From Brachybacterium alimentarium (GTDB lineage Bacteria; Actinomycetota; Actinomycetes; Actinomycetales; Dermabacteraceae): a DNA stretch of 64,000 nucleotides. How positions within the stretch are numbered: position 1 is the first letter of the stretch; each line of letters starts with the position of its first letter. The notes beneath the pieces are model-generated. The model was not told where the DNA came from. It made no database searches and saw only the letters and a list, made by a program, of their open reading frames with translations. The stretch spans positions 28,964-92,963 of the forward strand of contig NZ_NRGS01000003.1 in NCBI RefSeq assembly GCF_002332425.1, given 5' to 3'. Shown here piece by piece: positions 62,079 to 64,000 of the stretch. The translations under genes were made by a program, and so were the position numbers.

Positions 62079-63010
62079 CCGAGCACGGCGACGCCTCCCG
62101 CCCGGACGCCCTGACGGTCCCCACCCGCGCCGAACAGGCGCAGGGGTGGAGGGCGCCCGGTCAGGACGCCGGCTGGCTGAACCCGATCCGGGAGCGCTTC
62201 CTGCTGCGACTGCTGGTGCGCAAGGAGCTGCGGGTGCGCTATCGCGGCAGCATGCTCGGCATGCTGTGGAGCTACGTCAAGCCCGCGGTGCAGTTCATCG
62301 TCTTCTACATCGCGCTGGGCGTGTTCCTGCAGCTGTCGAAGGCGACCCCCGCCTATGCGGTGTACCTGTTCAGCGGCATCGTGGTGGTCAATCTCTTCGG
62401 CGAGATCTTCGGCAACGCCACGAGATCGATCTCTGGCAACGGCGCGCTGGTCGCGAAGATCTATCTGCCCAGTCAGCTGTTCCCCTGGTCCAGCATGATC
62501 GTCGCCCTCGTGCATTTCGTGCCCCAGCTGCTGGTGCTGGTGGTGGGTGCGCTGCTGTTCGGCTGGCTGCCCTCGCCCACGGCACTGGTCGCCTTCGCGC
62601 TGGGCATGATGATCCTCGTGATCTTCACGATGGGTCTGGGCATGCTCACGGCCGCGCTGAACGCCGCGTTCCGGGACGTGGAGAACTTCGTGGACCTCAT
62701 CGTCATGGTGGCCACCTGGCTCTCCCCGGTTCTCTACCGGATCTCGATGGTCCAGGAGGCGATCGACGGCACGATCTGGTGGTGGCTGTACCAGCTCAAT
62801 CCGCTCACGATCGTCGTGGAGCTGTTCCATGTCGCCTTCTGGCGGTTCTCGCCGGAGGTGGTCGAGGCGATCCCGGCGGACCCGTCGCTGGTGCTGCCCG
62901 GCGAGCCCTTCGGTCTGTGGTGGGCCGGACTGCTGATCGCGGTGGCCACCTTCGTCATCGGCACGGTCGTCTTCGAGCGCTCCAAGCGGCGCTTCGCGCA
63001 GGAACTGTGA
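62075..63010 (+). CDS. wzm: Polysaccharide ABC exporter permease (Wzm type)
   Basis: ABC-2-type membrane subunit, 311 aa, exporting a lipid-linked polysaccharide. A cytoplasmic N-terminus of about 45 residues leads to RKELRVRYRGSMLGMLWSYV, the family amphipathic entry, and then six hydrophobic segments. The region FRDVENFVDLIVMVATWLSP is conserved in Wzm/TagG. The GTG has GGAGG upstream and overlaps the glfT2 stop by 4 bases; a longer open frame is not used. As in mycobacteria, it probably carries the GlfT2-made galactan. Confidence 0.93.
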   Translation: MTEHGDASRPDALTVPTRAEQAQGWRAPGQDAGWLNPIRERFLLRLLVRKELRVRYRGSMLGMLWSYVKPAVQFIVFYIALGVFLQLSKATPAYAVYLFSGIVVVNLFGEIFGNATRSISGNGALVAKIYLPSQLFPWSSMIVALVHFVPQLLVLVVGALLFGWLPSPTALVAFALGMMILVIFTMGLGMLTAALNAAFRDVENFVDLIVMVATWLSPVLYRISMVQEAIDGTIWWWLYQLNPLTIVVELFHVAFWRFSPEVVEAIPADPSLVLPGEPFGLWWAGLLIAVATFVIGTVVFERSKRRFAQEL

Positions 63011-63023
63011 GGGGAGCAGAACG

Positions 63024-63794
63024 ATGAGCCCGAACCTCAAGGATGTTCCGGAATCCGCCGCGGTCCCCACCGACCGCGAGATGGTGCGCATCCAGCACGT
63101 GTCCAAGCAGTTCTCGCTGCGCCACGACCACTCGCTCAAGGAGCTGGTGTTCTCCGCGCTGCAGAAGAAGAAGCTCGCGGACACCTTCCTGGCGCTGGAC
63201 GATGTCGACCTGACGGTGCATGCGGGGGAGACCGTGGGCCTGATCGGTTTCAACGGCTCCGGCAAGTCCACGCTGCTCAAGACGATCTCCGGAGTGCTGT
63301 TCCCCGATCACGGCCGGGTGCTGCTGCGGGGCAGGGTCGCGGGTCTGATCGAGGTCGGTGCCGGGTTCCATCCCGATCTCTCCGGTCGCGAGAACGTCTA
63401 CCTCAACGGGGCCATCCTCGGGATGACCCGGGAGCAGATCGATGCCAAGTTCGACGAGATCGTCGCCTTCAGCGAGATCGAGGAGTTCATCGACACCGAC
63501 GTGAAGTACTACAGCTCGGGCATGTTCCTGCGCCTGGCGTTCTCGGTCGCGGTGCACACCGAGCCGGACATCTTCCTGGTCGACGAGATCTTGTCGGTGG
63601 GCGACGAGCCGTTCCAGCGCAAGTGCCTGGAACGCATCCGGGAGCTGCAGGCCGCCGGCCGCACGATGGTGGTCGTCTCGCACGAGCTGGAGATGCTCCA
63701 GAAGCTGTGCACCCGCATCGTCGTGATGCGCTCGGGGAAGGTCGTCTTCGACGGCGATCCGCGCGAGGCGGTCGCGACGCTGCGCGCCAGCTGA
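63024..63794 (+). CDS. wzt: Polysaccharide ABC exporter ATPase (Wzt type)
   Basis: ATPase partner of Wzm, 256 aa. Walker A is GFNGSGKSTLLK. The exporter-type signature is KYYSSGMFLRLAFSVAV, Walker B is DIFLVDEILSVGDE, and H-loop VVSHELEML follows. It lacks the C-terminal carbohydrate-binding domain found in some O-antigen Wzt proteins, so export need not depend on a terminal modification. GGGGAG lies upstream. Last gene of the glf operon. Confidence 0.95.
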   Translation: MSPNLKDVPESAAVPTDREMVRIQHVSKQFSLRHDHSLKELVFSALQKKKLADTFLALDDVDLTVHAGETVGLIGFNGSGKSTLLKTISGVLFPDHGRVLLRGRVAGLIEVGAGFHPDLSGRENVYLNGAILGMTREQIDAKFDEIVAFSEIEEFIDTDVKYYSSGMFLRLAFSVAVHTEPDIFLVDEILSVGDEPFQRKCLERIRELQAAGRTMVVVSHELEMLQKLCTRIVVMRSGKVVFDGDPREAVATLRAS

Positions 63795-63899
63795 CCTCGC
63801 ATTTGGTGGGCCGAGGCACGGGGCGGGGCCGGTCCGCGCAGGCCCGTCCGTGCGGACTGATCCGGCGGCGCCGCCCGCACTCGCGGCGAACGAGCTCGC

Positions 63900-64000
63900 T
63901 CAGGCGCGCCCGGTGACCGATTCGTCGGCAGCCCGGCGCTCATCCACCGCGCCGGCCGGGGCGACGATGCCGCCCCCGGCGAGCAGCGCCTCAAGGACAT
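63900..64000 (-). CDS. C-terminal fragment of an unidentified gene
   Basis: An open frame enters from beyond 64000 and ends at TGA 63902-63900, giving at least 32 codons: VLEALLAGGGIVAPAG, then AVDERRAADESVTGRA. Base use at codon third positions is strongly G/C, as in real genes here, and the gap to wzt (63795-63899) is a reasonable convergent spacer. Too short to identify; it may be the end of another glycan-region gene. Confidence 0.45.
   Translation of the reverse strand, partial: VLEALLAGGGIVAPAGAVDERRAADESVTGRA

Noticed and set aside
63815-63860. Terminator hairpin after wzt
   Set aside because: Only a 6-bp gcacgg/ccgtgc pairing with a loop of about 26 bases could be found; too weak to call.

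Overview
The window is 64 kb of very GC-rich DNA with closely packed genes, frequent GTG starts and many 4-base ATGA/GTGA overlaps. The gene content (actinobacterial acyl-CoA carboxylase with a small epsilon subunit, flavoprotein LpdA-type reductase, Rv1264-like adenylate cyclase, GlfT2, LCP ligase) points to an actinobacterium. My best guess is the Micrococcales, near Brachybacterium/Dermabacteraceae; this rests on gene content only and was not tested by a search. There are no rRNA or tRNA genes, insertion sequences, phage genes or CRISPR arrays that I can see, and no gene-free gap longer than about 300 bases.

Layout. (1) 0.2-3.6 kb: sdhCDAB, succinate dehydrogenase, on the minus strand. (2) 3.9-6.6 kb: a GDP-mannose pyrophosphorylase and an M20 amidohydrolase. 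(3) 6.8-19.1 kb: nucleoside uptake and catabolism. It holds a BMP lipoprotein, a double ATPase and two permeases, then cytidine deaminase, thymidine phosphorylase, a kinase-NUDIX fusion, deoxyribose-phosphate aldolase, a PGM2-like phosphohexo/pentomutase and purine nucleoside phosphorylase. Together these can take nucleosides to base plus acetaldehyde and glyceraldehyde-3-phosphate. (4) 19.4-28.5 kb: a quinone reductase, then acyl-CoA carboxylase genes (accA, accE, accD) with Maf and a DUF885 protein between them, and biotin ligase birA facing away. (5) 28.5-33.6 kb: adenylate cyclase, a two-component pair, purK and purE.

(6) 33.6-63.8 kb: a large surface-glycan region. It carries a complete candidate WbpA/B/D/E/I set for UDP-ManNAc(3NAc)A, split over about 19 kb, together with at least nine glycosyltransferases. 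It also carries two related DUF6541 membrane proteins, a DUF2304 protein, a PglK-like ABC flippase, an LCP ligase, and a galactofuranan module (glf, glfT2, wzm/wzt and a GlfT1-like transferase) laid out much as in mycobacteria. A partial minus-strand gene runs off the right edge.

Two sequence-level themes recur. Several genes appear leaderless: a TANNNT-type -10 box ends 6-8 bases before the start codon with no ribosome binding site. Simple tandem repeats also sit in or right at the end of genes, including two arrays that contain the stop codon of a glycosyltransferase gene and a tenfold Ser-Thr hexanucleotide repeat in a membrane protein. Convergent gene pairs are separated by strong GC-rich hairpins without U-tracts.
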